From Erwinia pyrifoliae DSM 12163 (GTDB taxonomy: Bacteria > Pseudomonadota > Gammaproteobacteria > Enterobacterales > Enterobacteriaceae), in contig NC_017390.1 of NCBI RefSeq assembly GCF_000026985.1, positions 210,229 through 274,228 of the forward strand: a stretch of DNA of 64,000 nt, given 5' to 3'. The notes below the pieces were generated by a model. That model was given only the letters and a program-made list of their open reading frames with translations, made no database searches and was not told where the DNA came from. Below are positions 20,638-31,055 of this stretch, piece after piece. The translations under genes were made by a program, and so were the position numbers. Position 1 is the first letter of the stretch, and each line of letters opens with the position of its first letter.

Positions 20638-21387
20638 TTAAGGGCATAATGATAGCGAGCGCAATAGCGCATCGTTATCGGCACCGCCGGCGACATCCAC
20701 GTTCACCCACCCAAGTTTTCGCGCCAGAGTGGCCAGACGCCCACTGACGACCACCAGCCGACAGTGCAGTAGCCATTCATCCCGATCAACATCGGGGAAC
20801 AGTGAGTAAAGCTGTTGCAACATTTCACCGCTGGTCACCACGAGCGTATCAATACCCTGGTTGCGCCAGCGCCGGGCCTCTTCTGCACCGTGATAATGCT
20901 TTGCCCGCCGTTGATAGCATTCAATAAACTCTACCTGAGCGCCCCGGCTAAGCAAAGTTTCTGCCAGTAATTCACGGCCACCATTGCCGCGCAGAATTAA
21001 TGCGCGCTTGCCCGCCACGGCCTGCAAAGCCGGAAGCTGGATCAGGACTTCACTGGTTTCCTGCTCGTGCGGCCAGGAAACGTGATGCCCGCTGGCGGCA
21101 TGAAACGCCAGCCCCGTACTGCGCCCTATAGCATAATAGTCCAGGCTGGCAGGCCAGGGGGGATCTTCGCGGGTAAACGTGGGCCGGGCATAATGAATGA
21201 CGTGCTGCGACAGAATAAAAACCAGGTCTCCTGCCTTCAGCGCCTTCAGACGATCGGGCAGAATATCCAGCTGCTTGCCCGGCGCAAACTCTATCAGCGG
21301 GAACGCCCAGGCAACATCCCCCCGCTGACGCAGACGGCTAACCAGCTCATCTGCTGCCGGCGACGGGCGGGTGACCAGAATGCTCAT
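20638..21387 (-). CDS. hemD: Uroporphyrinogen-III synthase
   Basis: HemD closes hydroxymethylbilane to uroporphyrinogen III with inversion of ring D. The 249-residue protein opens [19 protein letters not shown], the usual N-terminus, and has the two-lobed family's conserved segment [13 protein letters not shown] in the second half. The family is poorly conserved and has no strict catalytic residue. Its ATG overlaps the hemC stop by 4 bases, so translation is coupled. Confidence 0.95.
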   Translation of the reverse strand: MSILVTRPSPAADELVSRLRQRGDVAWAFPLIEFAPGKQLDILPDRLKALKAGDLVFILSQHVIHYARPTFTREDPPWPASLDYYAIGRSTGLAFHAASGHHVSWPHEQETSEVLIQLPALQAVAGKRALILRGNGGRELLAETLLSRGAQVEFIECYQRRAKHYHGAEEARRWRNQGIDTLVVTSGEMLQQLYSLFPDVDRDEWLLHCRLVVVSGRLATLARKLGWVNVDVAGGADNDALLRSLSLCP

Positions 21388-22325
21388 GCTGGCGGATTTC
21401 CCTGATAAACGGCGGCGAGAATGTCGCGCGCGCCATTATCCAGCAGCTCTTCGGCCAGTGAGATGCCCATTTTTTCAGCATCCGCTCGCGAACCCCGGCG
21501 TTCGCCGCGCACCATCTGGCTACCGTCCGGTGAGCCAACCAGCCCACGCAGCCACAGCTGGTCGCCTTCCAGCAGCGCATAACTGCCAATCGGGACTTGG
21601 CAACCTCCTTCAAGACGGGTATTCATGGCGCGTTCTGCGCTCACCCGGCAAGCGGTCTCATCATGATTTAACGCCGCGAGTAAACCGATAGTGTGCATGT
21701 CTTCAAGGCGGCATTCAATACCGACCGCGCCCTGGCCAACGGCGGGAAGCGACTCTTCAGCGGGCATCACCTGGCGGATACGATCGCTCAGGCCCAGTCG
21801 TTTCAACCCGGCGACGGCCAGAATGATGGCATCATATTCTCCCGCATCCAGTTTACCGAGACGAGTACCCACATTGCCGCGCAGGGAGTGGATGACCAGA
21901 TCCGGGCGGCGGGCGCTGAGCTGGCACTGACGCCGCAGGCTTGATGTGCCCACAATTGCGCCCTGTGGCAGTGAGTCTACCGACGCATGGCGGTTGGAAA
22001 CGAATGCATCATGCGGATCGTCACGCTCGCAGATAGCGACCAGCCCCAGCCCTTGCGGAAAGGCAACCGGCACATCTTTCATCGAGTGTACGGCAATATC
22101 CGCGCTGCCTGACAGCATGGCCTGTTCCAGTTCCTTCACGAATAATCCTTTACCACCTACTTTTGCCAGCGGGGTGTCAAGGATCACATCTCCACGCGTC
22201 ACCATCGGCACCAGCTCAACGCGCAACCCCGGATGACAGTCGATTAAACGCTGTTGCACATACTTAGCCTGCCATAGCGCTAGCGGACTTTTCCTGGTGG
22301 CAATTCTTAAAATTTTGTCTGACAT
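21384..22325 (-). CDS. hemC: Porphobilinogen deaminase (hydroxymethylbilane synthase)
   Basis: HemC joins four porphobilinogens on a dipyrromethane cofactor to make hydroxymethylbilane. The 313-residue protein keeps the cofactor cysteine C242 in [10 protein letters not shown], the catalytic aspartate region VILDTPLAK, and VGTSSLRRQ. It has the same length as E. coli HemC. It is the first gene of the minus-strand hem operon and is divergent from cyaA, sharing a 293-bp regulatory interval. Confidence 0.98.
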   Translation of the reverse strand: MSDKILRIATRKSPLALWQAKYVQQRLIDCHPGLRVELVPMVTRGDVILDTPLAKVGGKGLFVKELEQAMLSGSADIAVHSMKDVPVAFPQGLGLVAICERDDPHDAFVSNRHASVDSLPQGAIVGTSSLRRQCQLSARRPDLVIHSLRGNVGTRLGKLDAGEYDAIILAVAGLKRLGLSDRIRQVMPAEESLPAVGQGAVGIECRLEDMHTIGLLAALNHDETACRVSAERAMNTRLEGGCQVPIGSYALLEGDQLWLRGLVGSPDGSQMVRGERRGSRADAEKMGISLAEELLDNGARDILAAVYQGNPPA

Positions 22326-22477
22326 GCTCGATACCGTTTTGATCGTTCACTGATAATCCTATCATTGAACCGGGAATGCTGTCAGTTTAACGGCGGGGTA
22401 GGGTGGTATTACGCTGGTTTGAACGTAAAATGTGCTAGACTGGCAGGTAGCGTAACTTTCTATATGGTCAATCTGGC

Positions 22478-22499
22478 GGGTGTCAGATCGATCACGTTT
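22478..22499. promoter_or_regulatory. CRP operator of cyaA
   Basis: The sequence GGTGTCAGATCGATCACGTT has the CRP half-sites GTGT(C) and ATCAC in correct spacing, and resembles the CRP site that overlaps the main cyaA promoter in E. coli, where CRP-cAMP represses. It lies 120-140 bases before the TTG start. The surrounding interval (22326-22618) is the divergent hemC/cyaA control region; its exact -10/-35 boxes are not clear to me. Confidence 0.7.
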
Positions 22500-22618
22500 C
22501 CAGCCAAAATTTGTACCACTATTTTTACAGCAAACGGCAGATTTCGGAAACCGAACTTTTTTATACCCGCGTCGGTCACCAACCGGGTATAGGCACTGGG
22601 ATAATCAGGCGAGACGTC

Positions 22619-25174
22619 TTGTACCTCTACATAGAGACACTGAAACAGAGACTGGATGCCATCAATCAGCTGCGCGTTGACCGCGCTTTGGCTGCGATGG
22701 GATCTGCATTCCAGCAGGTATACAGTCTGCTGCCAACCTTATTACATTATCATCATCCACTGATGCCTGGTTACCTGGAAGGTAACGTTCCACACGGCAT
22801 CAGCTTTTACACGCCTGATGAAAGCCAACTCTCCTATCTTCACGGTCTGGAAGGGCAATCCGGCTCCGACGCTGCCGTCCCTCCGCACGGCGAAATGCCT
22901 GTTACCGGCGTGTATTCAATGGGCAGCACCTCTTCCGTGGGGCAGAACGGCACTTCCGATCTTGATATCTGGGTCTGCCACCAGTCGTGGCTGGACAATG
23001 ACGAACGCCTCAGCCTGCAAAAAAAATGTATTCTGCTGCAAAACTGGTGCGTGGAAATGGGCGTTGAGGTCAGTTTCTTTCTGATCGATGAAAATCGCTT
23101 CCGTCACAACGAAAGCGGCAGCCTGGGCGGTGAAGATTGTGGTTCAACGCAGCATATTTTGTTGCTTGATGAGTTTTACCGCACGGCTGTCCGCATGGCG
23201 GGCAAACGTATTTTGTGGAATATGGTGCCGCGCGAGGAAGAAGAACAGTACGACGACTATGTGATGTCGTTGTATCAGCGTGGGGTATTAACGCCTAACG
23301 AGTGGCTGGATCTGGGCGGTCTGGGTACGCTATCGGCAGAAGAGTATTTTGGTGCCAGCCTGTGGCAGCTGTATAAAAGTATCGACTCGCCGTATAAAGC
23401 AGTGTTGAAAACCCTGCTGCTTGAAGCGTATTCCTGGGAGTACCCCGACACGCGCCTGCTGGCGATGGACATTAAACAGCGCCTGCATGACGGCGAAATC
23501 GTTTCTTATGGCCTTGATCCTTACTGCATGATGCTTGAACGGGTGACCCGTTATCTCATCGGTATTGATGACCCTGCCCGCCTCGACCTGGTACGGCGCT
23601 GTTTCTATCTGAAAGTGTGCGAGAAGCTGTCGCTGGCCGCAGAAAACAGCGGCTGGCGGCGTGAAATTCTCAGTCAGCTGGTGCAGGAGTGGGGCTGGGA
23701 TAAGCAGCGCCTGGCGATGCTCGACAGCCGTGCCGGCTGGAAAATCGGCCAGGTACGCGAAGCGCACAACGAGTTGCTGGATGCGATGATGCAGAGCTAT
23801 CGCAATCTGATCCGCTTTGCCCGGCGTAATAATCTTAGCGTCAGCGCCAGCCCGCAGGATATTGGCGTGCTGACGCGCAAACTCTACGCCGCGTTCGAAG
23901 CGCTGCCGGGCAAAGTGACGCTGCTTAACCCGCAGATATCGCCCGATCTCTCTGAATCAGACCTCACGTTTATCCATGTGCCAAACGGTCGGGCAAACCG
24001 GGCTGGCTGGTATCTGTATAACCAGTCTCCGGACATGGATTCGATTATCAGCCATCAGCCACTCGAATATAACCGCTATCTGAATAAGCTGGTGGCATGG
24101 GCGTGGTTTAACGGTTTGCTGACCAGCAAAACGCGCCTGCATATCAAAGGTAATGAAAGCTGCGATCTTGCCCGCCTGCAGGAACTGGTGGCGGATGTGA
24201 CGCATCATTTCCCCGTGCGCCTTGCAGCGCCAACGGCGAAGGCGCTCTACAGCCCGTGTGAAATTCGCCATCTGGCCATTATCATTAACCTGGAAGTTGA
24301 CCCGACGGCGGCTTTCCGCAACCAGGTGGTGCATTTCGATTTCCGCAAGCTGGACGTCTTCAGCTTCGGTCAGCAGCAGCAATGCCTGGTGGGCAGCGTT
24401 GACCTGCTATATCGCAATTCGTGGAATGAAGTGCGTACTCTGCATTTCAACGGCGAACAGTCGATGATTGAAGCGTTGAAAACGATCCTTGGCAAAATGC
24501 ATCAGGATGCCTCACCGCCGGATTCGGTCGACGTATTTTGCTACAGCCAACATCTGCGTGGGCTGATTCGTACCCGCGTGCAGCAGCTGGTATCAGAATG
24601 TGTGGAGCTGCGTCTGTCCAGCACGCGCCAGGAGCCGGGCCGTTTTAAAGCGTTACGCGTGGCCGGCCAGACCTGGGGGCTGTTCTTCGAGCGCCTTAGC
24701 GTTTCGGTGCAGAAACTCGAAAACGCGGTGGAGTTCTACGGCGCTATCTCCAATAACAAGCTGCACGGCCTGTCGTTGAAGGTCGAAAGCGATCAGGCCC
24801 GCCTGCCGGCGGTGGTTAATGGCTACGCCAGTGAAGGGATTATTCAGTTCTTCTTTGAAGATACCCGTAACGATCACGGCTTCAATATCTATATCCTTGA
24901 TGAAACCAATCGCGTTGAGGTTTATCACCACTGCGAGGGCAGCAAAGAGGAGCTGGTGCGTGACGTCAGCCGCTTCTACTCTTCTTCCCACGATCGTTTC
25001 ACCTACGGTTCGAGCTTTATCAATTTCAACCTGCCGCAGTTCTATCAGATTGTGCAGGTCGAAGAGCGCTGCGAGGTGATCCCTTTTCGCAGCCAGGCCA
25101 TGACGCAACTGTGCGCCACTTTGCCGGAGAGTGCTGCCGTGGAAGACAGCGCCCAGCGCTATCAGATGCATTAG
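22619..25174 (+). CDS. cyaA: Class I adenylate cyclase
   Basis: CyaA makes cAMP from ATP; in enterobacteria its C-terminal part responds to the glucose phosphotransferase system through EIIA-Glc. The start is the weak TTG at 22619, as in E. coli, giving an 851-residue protein beginning [17 protein letters not shown]. The frame remains open upstream to 22511, but those 36 residues match nothing. The nucleotidyltransferase site GSTSSVGQ with D114 and D116 lies near residues 102-116. The C-terminal regulatory half is well conserved up to the last 20 or so residues. The TTG start is preceded by AGGCGAG. Confidence 0.96.
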   Translation: MYLYIETLKQRLDAINQLRVDRALAAMGSAFQQVYSLLPTLLHYHHPLMPGYLEGNVPHGISFYTPDESQLSYLHGLEGQSGSDAAVPPHGEMPVTGVYSMGSTSSVGQNGTSDLDIWVCHQSWLDNDERLSLQKKCILLQNWCVEMGVEVSFFLIDENRFRHNESGSLGGEDCGSTQHILLLDEFYRTAVRMAGKRILWNMVPREEEEQYDDYVMSLYQRGVLTPNEWLDLGGLGTLSAEEYFGASLWQLYKSIDSPYKAVLKTLLLEAYSWEYPDTRLLAMDIKQRLHDGEIVSYGLDPYCMMLERVTRYLIGIDDPARLDLVRRCFYLKVCEKLSLAAENSGWRREILSQLVQEWGWDKQRLAMLDSRAGWKIGQVREAHNELLDAMMQSYRNLIRFARRNNLSVSASPQDIGVLTRKLYAAFEALPGKVTLLNPQISPDLSESDLTFIHVPNGRANRAGWYLYNQSPDMDSIISHQPLEYNRYLNKLVAWAWFNGLLTSKTRLHIKGNESCDLARLQELVADVTHHFPVRLAAPTAKALYSPCEIRHLAIIINLEVDPTAAFRNQVVHFDFRKLDVFSFGQQQQCLVGSVDLLYRNSWNEVRTLHFNGEQSMIEALKTILGKMHQDASPPDSVDVFCYSQHLRGLIRTRVQQLVSECVELRLSSTRQEPGRFKALRVAGQTWGLFFERLSVSVQKLENAVEFYGAISNNKLHGLSLKVESDQARLPAVVNGYASEGIIQFFFEDTRNDHGFNIYILDETNRVEVYHHCEGSKEELVRDVSRFYSSSHDRFTYGSSFINFNLPQFYQIVQVEERCEVIPFRSQAMTQLCATLPESAAVEDSAQRYQMH

Positions 25175-25278
25175 CATTCAGCACGTCCCGCCAGGCCAGA
25201 TTCGCTTTTCCTGTTGCTTTTCGGACTTCAACTGCGATGATAGGCGGCATGTACAGATTGAAGATGAGCAGAATAAGA

Positions 25279-25479
25279 ATGAAGAACAGAATTTGCCAGC
25301 TGGCTTTGATAATGACTGCCGCCAGCCTGGCGGGATGTGGTCTGAAAGGCCCGCTCTATTTTCCAAATCATGAGCAGGCCGGACCGAAAACCACCCAGGC
25401 AGCTCCATCGACGCAATCCGGTAGCAATGCACAACAGTCTGCCACGGCGAAAGAGCAGAGTGCGCAACCGATTCAGTAA
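25279..25479 (+). CDS. lptM: Small outer-membrane lipoprotein LptM (YifL)
   Basis: LptM is a small lipoprotein that helps mature the LptD lipopolysaccharide translocon. The 66-residue protein has a short signal peptide, a lipobox SLAGC with the acylated cysteine at residue 20, then the conserved GLKGPLYFP block and a low-complexity Gln/Ser/Ala tail. ATG 25279 gives the usual MKN start; an alternative ATG at 25264 would add five residues. It lies just before dapF. In E. coli cyaY sits between cyaA and this gene; here that gap is only 104 bp. Confidence 0.9.
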   Translation: MKNRICQLALIMTAASLAGCGLKGPLYFPNHEQAGPKTTQAAPSTQSGSNAQQSATAKEQSAQPIQ

Positions 25480-25506
25480 ATTATGACGCACCTGGCGGAG
25501 CAGAAA

Positions 25507-26331
25507 ATGCAGTTCTCGAAAATGCACGGTCTTGGCAACGACTTTATGGTGGTTGATGCCGTCACGCAAAATGTCTATTTCTCTCCAGAGCTGATCCGTC
25601 GTCTGGCCGATCGCCATCTGGGGATCGGCTTTGATCAGTTACTGATCGTCGAACCGCCTTACGACCCCGATCTCGACTTTCACTACCGTATTTTTAATGC
25701 TGACGGCAGCGAAGTGGCGCAGTGCGGTAACGGCGCGCGCTGCTTTGCCCGTTTTGTCCGGCTAAAGGGCCTGACGAATAAAAGCGAGATCCGCGTCAGT
25801 ACCCAGTCTGGCCGCATGATACTGAGCGTGACTCAGGATGAGCGGGTGTGCGTGAATATGGGCGAGCCTAATTTCGAGCCGCAGCAGATACCGTTCCGGG
25901 CCAATAAAGCGGAAAACATCTATCTGATGCGGGCCGTTGAGCAAACCGTCATGTGTGGGGTGGTATCAATGGGTAATCCGCACTGCGTATTACAGGTTGA
26001 TAACGTCAAAACCGCCGCCGTTGAAACACTTGGCCCGGTACTGGAAAGCCATGAGCGTTTCCCGGAGCGGGTTAACGTCGGTTTTATGGAAGTGGTTCAC
26101 CGTGAGCATATCCGTCTGCGTGTCTATGAACGTGGTGCCGGAGAAACCCAGGCCTGTGGTAGCGGAGCCTGCGCGGCGGTGGCGGTTGGCATCCAGCAGG
26201 CATTGCTGGCAGAAAAAGTGCGGGTTGACTTGCCCGGCGGTTCGCTAAATATTGCCTGGAAAGGGCCAGGGCACCCGCTGTTTATGACCGGTCCCGCCAC
26301 CCACGTTTATGACGGATTTATTCATTTATGA
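25507..26331 (+). CDS. dapF: Diaminopimelate epimerase
   Basis: DapF converts LL- to meso-diaminopimelate for lysine and peptidoglycan synthesis. The 274-residue protein starting at ATG 25507 (after a GGAG site) begins [13 protein letters not shown] as expected. Both catalytic cysteines are present: C73 in QCGNGAR and C217 in ACGSGAC. An in-frame ATG at 25483 would add eight unmatched residues. It is coupled to yigA by a 4-base overlap. Confidence 0.98.
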   Translation: MQFSKMHGLGNDFMVVDAVTQNVYFSPELIRRLADRHLGIGFDQLLIVEPPYDPDLDFHYRIFNADGSEVAQCGNGARCFARFVRLKGLTNKSEIRVSTQSGRMILSVTQDERVCVNMGEPNFEPQQIPFRANKAENIYLMRAVEQTVMCGVVSMGNPHCVLQVDNVKTAAVETLGPVLESHERFPERVNVGFMEVVHREHIRLRVYERGAGETQACGSGACAAVAVGIQQALLAEKVRVDLPGGSLNIAWKGPGHPLFMTGPATHVYDGFIHL

Positions 26332-27038
26332 AACAGGTCGGAGAAAAAGCGCAGGACGCTGAAACCGCGTTGCTAAACGATAGCATCGTCAGTGATTTTT
26401 TGCGCCAAAACCCAGACTTCTTTATGCGTAATGCCCGCCAGGTCGAGCAGATGCTGATACCGCACCCGGTGCGCGGCACGGTATCGCTGGTCGAATGGCA
26501 GCTGAAACGTCAGCGTCACCATATCCAGCAGCTGGAAGAAGAGATCACGCTGTTGATGGAGCAGGCCAGCGCCAATCAACAGCTGTTCGAACGTTTGCTT
26601 GCCCTGCAGGGGCGGCTGGCCTCGGCTTCCAGCCTGCATGACATGCTCAACAGACTGCATCGCTGGGCGCGTGAATTTGGCCTGGCGGGGGCCAACATCC
26701 GCTTATTCAGTGAGAAATGGCGCATCGGCGCCCCTTCAGACTTCACCCAGCTGGCATTGTCGCGCCAGGAGTTTGAGCCGTTGCGCATTCAGCGGCTGGG
26801 TAAGCAGAATCATTATCTCGGCAGTCTGAACGGCCCCGAATTATTGCTGCTGTTGCCGCAGGCCAAAGCGATCGGTTCGGTGGCGGTGTCGCTGCTGGGC
26901 GAAGAGGGCGACCTCGGCGTGCTGATTTTCAGCAGTCGAGACAGTCAGCATTATCAGGCTGGCATGGGAACGGTGCTGTTACAGCATCTGTCGCTGATGC
27001 TGCCGCAGCTGCTGTCGCGCTGGATTGAACGCGTGTGA
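26328..27038 (+). CDS. yigA: DUF484 (GAF-like) protein YigA
   Basis: A conserved protein of unknown role that sits between dapF and xerC in most Enterobacterales. The 236 residues contain an N-terminal helical part with a coiled-coil stretch (about 60-100) and a C-terminal GAF-like region (DUF484). Conserved segments include [26 protein letters not shown] and LGPLNGPEL-like LGSLNGPEL. The stop overlaps the xerC start, so the two are probably translated together; a link to XerC has not been shown to my knowledge. Confidence 0.93.
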   Translation: MKQVGEKAQDAETALLNDSIVSDFLRQNPDFFMRNARQVEQMLIPHPVRGTVSLVEWQLKRQRHHIQQLEEEITLLMEQASANQQLFERLLALQGRLASASSLHDMLNRLHRWAREFGLAGANIRLFSEKWRIGAPSDFTQLALSRQEFEPLRIQRLGKQNHYLGSLNGPELLLLLPQAKAIGSVAVSLLGEEGDLGVLIFSSRDSQHYQAGMGTVLLQHLSLMLPQLLSRWIERV

Positions 27039-27943
27039 ACAGCGAATCCCCTCTGCTTGCTGGCGTAGAGGGTTTTCTGCGCTTTTTAAAAGTGGAGCGC
27101 CAGCTTAGTCCGCTCACCCAGATCGGCTATCGCCGCCAGCTTAGCGCCATCATCGTCCTGCTCGACGAGCTAAAAGTGGTTGAGTGGGCGCGGCTGGATG
27201 CGGCGCTGGTGCGCGCTTTGGCTGCCCGCAGTACCCGCAGCGGATTGAAACCTGCCAGCCTTGCCCTGCGCCTTTCGGCCTTACGCAGCTTTCTTGACTG
27301 GCTGGTGAGCCAGGGCGCGATCAAAGCCAACCCGGCGAAAGGCGTGGCAACGCCGCGTGCGGCACGCCACCTGCCGAAAAATATCGATGTCGATGAAGTT
27401 AACCGCCTGCTGGACATTGATCTTAACGATCCGCTGGCGGTGCGCGATCGCGCCATGCTGGAAGTGATGTACGGTGCCGGGCTGCGCTTATCTGAACTGG
27501 TTGGCATTGATCTCGGGCATCTCGATCTGGCGTCCGGCGAGGTATGGGTGGTCGGTAAAGGCAGCAAAGAGCGCCGGCTGCCGATGGGGCGTACCGCCGT
27601 ACACTGGATTGAAAACTGGCTGGAAATGCGCGAACTGTTCGAGCCGCAAGACAACGCCCTGTTCCTGTCGAATAAGGGGAAGCGCATCTCGACGCGTAAT
27701 GTGCAAAAACGCTTTGCCGAATGGGGGGTGAAACAGGGCATGTCGAGCCATATTCATCCGCATAAACTGCGCCATTCGTTTGCCACGCATCTGCTGGAAT
27801 CCAGTGGCGATCTACGCGCGGTACAGGAGCTGCTTGGCCACGCTAATCTGACCACCACGCAGATCTATACTCATCTTGACTTTCAACACCTGGCATCGGT
27901 TTATGATGCTGCCCATCCCCGTGCGAAACGAGGAAAATCCTGA
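27035..27943 (+). CDS. xerC: Tyrosine recombinase XerC
   Basis: XerC acts with XerD and FtsK at dif to resolve chromosome dimers. The 302-residue protein has the N-terminal SAM-like DNA-binding domain (about 1-100) and all six catalytic residues: R151, K175, H243, R246, H269 and nucleophile Y278. The start is GTG 27035, overlapping the yigA TGA; the N-terminal few residues differ from E. coli, so the start is slightly less certain. It overlaps yigB by one base. Confidence 0.96.
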   Translation: MNSESPLLAGVEGFLRFLKVERQLSPLTQIGYRRQLSAIIVLLDELKVVEWARLDAALVRALAARSTRSGLKPASLALRLSALRSFLDWLVSQGAIKANPAKGVATPRAARHLPKNIDVDEVNRLLDIDLNDPLAVRDRAMLEVMYGAGLRLSELVGIDLGHLDLASGEVWVVGKGSKERRLPMGRTAVHWIENWLEMRELFEPQDNALFLSNKGKRISTRNVQKRFAEWGVKQGMSSHIHPHKLRHSFATHLLESSGDLRAVQELLGHANLTTTQIYTHLDFQHLASVYDAAHPRAKRGKS

Positions 27944-28659
27944 TGCACTTTTACCGATCGCTGCGTCCTATTGCGGCCATGACCTTCGACCTCGACGATA
28001 CCCTGTATGACAATCATCCGGTGATCCGCCGCACCACGCAGGCTTCTCACGCCGCGTTGCAGGCGCATCATCCGGCGCTACAGGGCTTTAGCGTGCAGCA
28101 GTATCAGCAGGTGCGAGAACGGCTGCTGGCCGCCGAGCCGGAGATTTATCACGACGTGAGCGAATGGCGACGTCGCGCCGTTGAACAATCTATGCTGGAC
28201 GTTGGTATCCCGGCAGCGCAGGCCGTCAGCGGTGCGCGTGACGTCATGGACGTTTTCGCCTACTGGCGAAGCCAGATTGACGTGCCCGCAGAGACGCACA
28301 GCACGCTGGCGGCGCTGGCGGCGCGTATTCCGCTGGTGGCGATCACTAACGGTAACGCAGAACCCCATCTGTGCGGCCTGGATAAATACTTTCAGTTTAT
28401 TTTACGTGCCGGGCCGGATGGCCGCGCCAAGCCTTATCAGGATATGTATCACCGCGCCGCTGAACGCCTGAAGCTGCGGCCTGAGCAAATCCTGCATATC
28501 GGCGACGATCTGACCACCGATGTGGCTGGCGCAGTGCGCTCCGGGATGCAGGCGTGCTGGATTAACCTGCATGAAGGGAATCTGATGCACATCGATGATT
28601 CCCGCCTGCTTCCCACGCTGGAAATTTCGCGGTTGGCATCGCTGACTGCGCTGATATAA
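27943..28659 (+). CDS. yigB: HAD-family phosphatase YigB (FMN / 5-amino-6-ribitylamino uracil phosphate type)
   Basis: YigB is a haloacid dehalogenase phosphatase; the E. coli protein dephosphorylates FMN and the riboflavin precursor 5-amino-6-(5-phospho-D-ribitylamino)uracil, among others. The 238-residue protein shows motif [11 protein letters not shown] (nucleophile and acid aspartates), motif II ITNGN, lysine in RAKPYQDMY, and motif [12 protein letters not shown]. It follows xerC with a 1-base overlap and precedes uvrD by 57 bp. Confidence 0.94.
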   Translation: MHFYRSLRPIAAMTFDLDDTLYDNHPVIRRTTQASHAALQAHHPALQGFSVQQYQQVRERLLAAEPEIYHDVSEWRRRAVEQSMLDVGIPAAQAVSGARDVMDVFAYWRSQIDVPAETHSTLAALAARIPLVAITNGNAEPHLCGLDKYFQFILRAGPDGRAKPYQDMYHRAAERLKLRPEQILHIGDDLTTDVAGAVRSGMQACWINLHEGNLMHIDDSRLLPTLEISRLASLTALI

Positions 28660-28663
28660 TAAC

Positions 28664-28679
28664 CTGGTTATTTAACCAG
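28664..28679. promoter_or_regulatory. Candidate LexA box upstream of uvrD
   Basis: CTGGTTATTTAACCAG fits the CTG-N10-CAG core of LexA operators and is palindromic. It lies 37 bases before the uvrD start, and E. coli uvrD is LexA-controlled. It departs from the TATATATA-rich centre of the consensus, so the call is tentative. A hairpin (GGAGCGG-CCTG-CCGCTCC, 28681-28698) lies between it and the start codon. Confidence 0.45.
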
Positions 28680-28716
28680 TGGAGCGGCCTGCCGCTCCCG
28701 ATCCCTGATGGTGCCT

Positions 28717-30879
28717 ATGGACGTTTCTGACCTGCTCGATAGCTTGAATGACAAACAACGTGAGGCCGTGGCCGCACCGCGCAGTAATCTGCTGGTACTG
28801 GCCGGAGCGGGCAGTGGCAAAACGCGCGTACTGGTGCATCGTATCGCCTGGCTGATGGGAGTAGAAAACTGTTCTCCTCACTCGATCATGGCGGTGACCT
28901 TCACCAATAAGGCGGCGGCGGAAATGCGCCATCGTATCGAACAGCTGATCGGCACCAGCCAGGGCGGAATGTGGATCGGCACCTTCCACGGCCTTGCGCA
29001 CCGTCTACTGCGTGCGCACCATCTGGATGCCAACCTGCCGCAGGACTTCCAGATCCTCGACAGTGAAGACCAGCTGCGCCTGCTGAAACGCCTGATTAAG
29101 GCAATGAATCTGGATGAGAAGCAGTGGCCGGCCCGTCAGGGGATGTGGTACATCAACGGCAAGAAAGACGAAGGGCTGCGCCTGAAGCATATCGAAAGCT
29201 ACGGCAACCCGATTGAGCAAACCTGGCTGCGTATTTACCAGGCCTATCAGGAAGCGTGCGATCGCGCCGGACTGGTGGACTTCGCCGAGCTGCTGCTGCG
29301 TGCGCACGAGCTGTGGCTGAATAAACCGCATATCCTTAACCACTATCGTGAAAGGTTTACCAACATCCTGGTGGACGAATTCCAGGATACCAACAATATC
29401 CAGTACGCCTGGATCCGTATGCTGGCCGGTGATACGGGGAAAGTGATTATCGTCGGTGACGACGATCAGTCGATCTACGGCTGGCGTGGGGCGCAGGTGG
29501 AGAATATTCAGCGCTTCCTGCAGGACTTCCCGGCGGCAGAAACCATTCGCCTTGAGCAGAACTATCGTTCGACCAACAATATCCTGAAAGCGGCGAATAC
29601 CCTGATTGCCAACAACAACGGTCGCCTGGGTAAGGAGCTGTGGACTGAAGACAGCGACGGCGAGCCAATCGCGATTTACTGCGCCTTTAACGAGCTGGAT
29701 GAAGCGCGTTTTGTGGTTAATCGCATCAAGGTATGGATGGAGAAAGGCGGCGCGCTGAATGACTGCGCTATCCTGTACCGCAGCAACGCCCAGTCGCGCG
29801 TGCTGGAAGAAGCGCTGTTACAAACCAGCATGCCGTACCGTATTTATGGCGGTATGCGCTTCTTCGAACGCCAGGAAATCAAGGATTCCCTCGCCTATCT
29901 GCGCCTGATCTCTAACCGCAATGACGATGCGGCCTTTGAGCGCGTGGTGAATACCCCGACGCGTGGCATCGGCGACCGCACGCTTGATGTGGTTCGCCAG
30001 ACGGCGCGTGAGCGCCAGCTGACCTTATGGCAAACCGCCCGCGCGCTGTTGCAGGAAAAAGCGCTGGCCGGGCGTGCGGCTTCCGCTCTGCAACGCTTCA
30101 CCGAACTGGTGGACTCGCTGGCGCACGAAACCAGCGACATGCCGCTGCACGTTCAGACGGATCGGGTGATCAAAGACTCCGGCCTGTGGCTGATGTACGA
30201 GCAGGAGAAAGGCGAGAAGGGCCAGGCGCGAATTGAAAACCTTGAAGAACTGGTCAATGCCACCCGCCAGTACAGCTATCAGGATGAGGATGAAGACCTG
30301 ATGCCGCTGCAGGCATTCTTGTCTCATGCCGCGCTGGAAGCGGGGGAAGGCCAGGCCGATAAGTGGCAGGATGCCGTGCAGCTGATGACCATGCACGCCG
30401 CGAAAGGCCTTGAATTTATGCAGGTATTTATCGTCGGCATGGAAGAAGGCATGTTTCCCAGCCAGATGTCGCTTGAAGAGGGCGGACGGCTGGAAGAAGA
30501 GCGCCGTCTTGCCTATGTTGGCGTGACGCGGGCGATGCAAAAACTGACGTTGACCTACGCCGAAACACGGCGGCTGTACGGCAAGGAGGTCTATCACCGG
30601 CCGTCGCGCTTTATAGGCGAACTGCCGGTGGAGTGCGTGGAAGAGGTGCGGCTGCGCGCCAGCATCAGTCGGCCGGTCAGTCATCAGCGCATGGGCGCGC
30701 CGGTGGCGAAAAATGACAGCGGTTTTACCCTCGGCCAGCGGGTACATCATGCGAAATTTGGCGAAGGGACCATTGTTAACCTTGAAGGTAGCGGTGAACA
30801 CAGCCGTTTGCAGGTGGCGTTTCAGGGCCAGGGCATTAAGTGGCTGGTCGCCGCGTATGCCAAACTGGAAGCGATGTGA
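28717..30879 (+). CDS. uvrD: DNA helicase II UvrD
   Basis: UvrD is a superfamily 1A 3'-5' helicase used in nucleotide-excision repair, mismatch repair and removal of RecA filaments. The 720-residue protein starting at ATG 28717 (MDVSDLLDSLNDKQREA) has the E. coli length. It carries Walker A AGAGSGKT (29-36), motif II DEFQD, motif III DDDQSIYGWRGA, motif IV QNYRS and motif VI VGVTRAM. The C-terminal Tudor-like domain that binds RNA polymerase (GQRVHHAKFGEGTIV onward) is complete. An in-frame ATG at 28708 is less likely. Confidence 0.98.
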   Translation: MDVSDLLDSLNDKQREAVAAPRSNLLVLAGAGSGKTRVLVHRIAWLMGVENCSPHSIMAVTFTNKAAAEMRHRIEQLIGTSQGGMWIGTFHGLAHRLLRAHHLDANLPQDFQILDSEDQLRLLKRLIKAMNLDEKQWPARQGMWYINGKKDEGLRLKHIESYGNPIEQTWLRIYQAYQEACDRAGLVDFAELLLRAHELWLNKPHILNHYRERFTNILVDEFQDTNNIQYAWIRMLAGDTGKVIIVGDDDQSIYGWRGAQVENIQRFLQDFPAAETIRLEQNYRSTNNILKAANTLIANNNGRLGKELWTEDSDGEPIAIYCAFNELDEARFVVNRIKVWMEKGGALNDCAILYRSNAQSRVLEEALLQTSMPYRIYGGMRFFERQEIKDSLAYLRLISNRNDDAAFERVVNTPTRGIGDRTLDVVRQTARERQLTLWQTARALLQEKALAGRAASALQRFTELVDSLAHETSDMPLHVQTDRVIKDSGLWLMYEQEKGEKGQARIENLEELVNATRQYSYQDEDEDLMPLQAFLSHAALEAGEGQADKWQDAVQLMTMHAAKGLEFMQVFIVGMEEGMFPSQMSLEEGGRLEEERRLAYVGVTRAMQKLTLTYAETRRLYGKEVYHRPSRFIGELPVECVEEVRLRASISRPVSHQRMGAPVAKNDSGFTLGQRVHHAKFGEGTIVNLEGSGEHSRLQVAFQGQGIKWLVAAYAKLEAM

Positions 30880-30911
30880 TGCCAGGCGCGGCGTTCAGGC
30901 TTGATGTTGGC

Positions 30912-30940
30912 TTGACGCCTTTTTCGTCTCGGCGTAACAT
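30912..30940 (+). promoter_or_regulatory. Sigma-70 promoter of corA
   Basis: TTGACG (30912-30917) and TAACAT (30935-30940) are spaced by 17 bases. Transcription should start near 30947, giving a 5' leader of roughly 230 bases before the corA start. Confidence 0.7.
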
Positions 30941-30972
30941 GCGCCCACCATTACCCTGAGAGGACATTCGCC

Positions 30973-31029
30973 TTGGACACACCCAGTAGATACTGGCTCA
31001 CTGACCTGGACAACAGGTACAACTCCTAA
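30973..31029 (+). CDS. Candidate corA leader peptide (corL-like), 18 codons
   Basis: A TTG-started frame of 18 codons in the corA leader, preceded by GAGAGGA at a spacing of about 9 bases. The predicted peptide is MDTPSRYWLTDLDNRYNS. In Salmonella the corA leader contains a short translated frame, corL, whose translation governs Rho-dependent termination in response to Mg2+. This frame has the right position and size. I cannot confirm its sequence match to CorL from memory, and the TTG start is weak. Confidence 0.5.
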   Translation: MDTPSRYWLTDLDNRYNS

Positions 31030-31055
31030 GGCTATCCTCCTTTGCCGATAGCCTT
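31028..31055 (+). promoter_or_regulatory. corA leader hairpin
   Basis: A 9-bp stem AAGGCTATC / GATAGCCTT with a 10-base loop begins inside the stop codon of the candidate leader peptide. There is no T tract, so it is not an intrinsic terminator; ribosome release or stalling at the peptide end would change its folding. The remaining leader (31056-31179) is C/T-rich in places, which would suit Rho loading. Confidence 0.6.

Noticed and set aside
30025-30801. 258-codon minus-strand frame within uvrD
   Set aside because: Antisense shadow of a highly conserved helicase gene, with no independent evidence.
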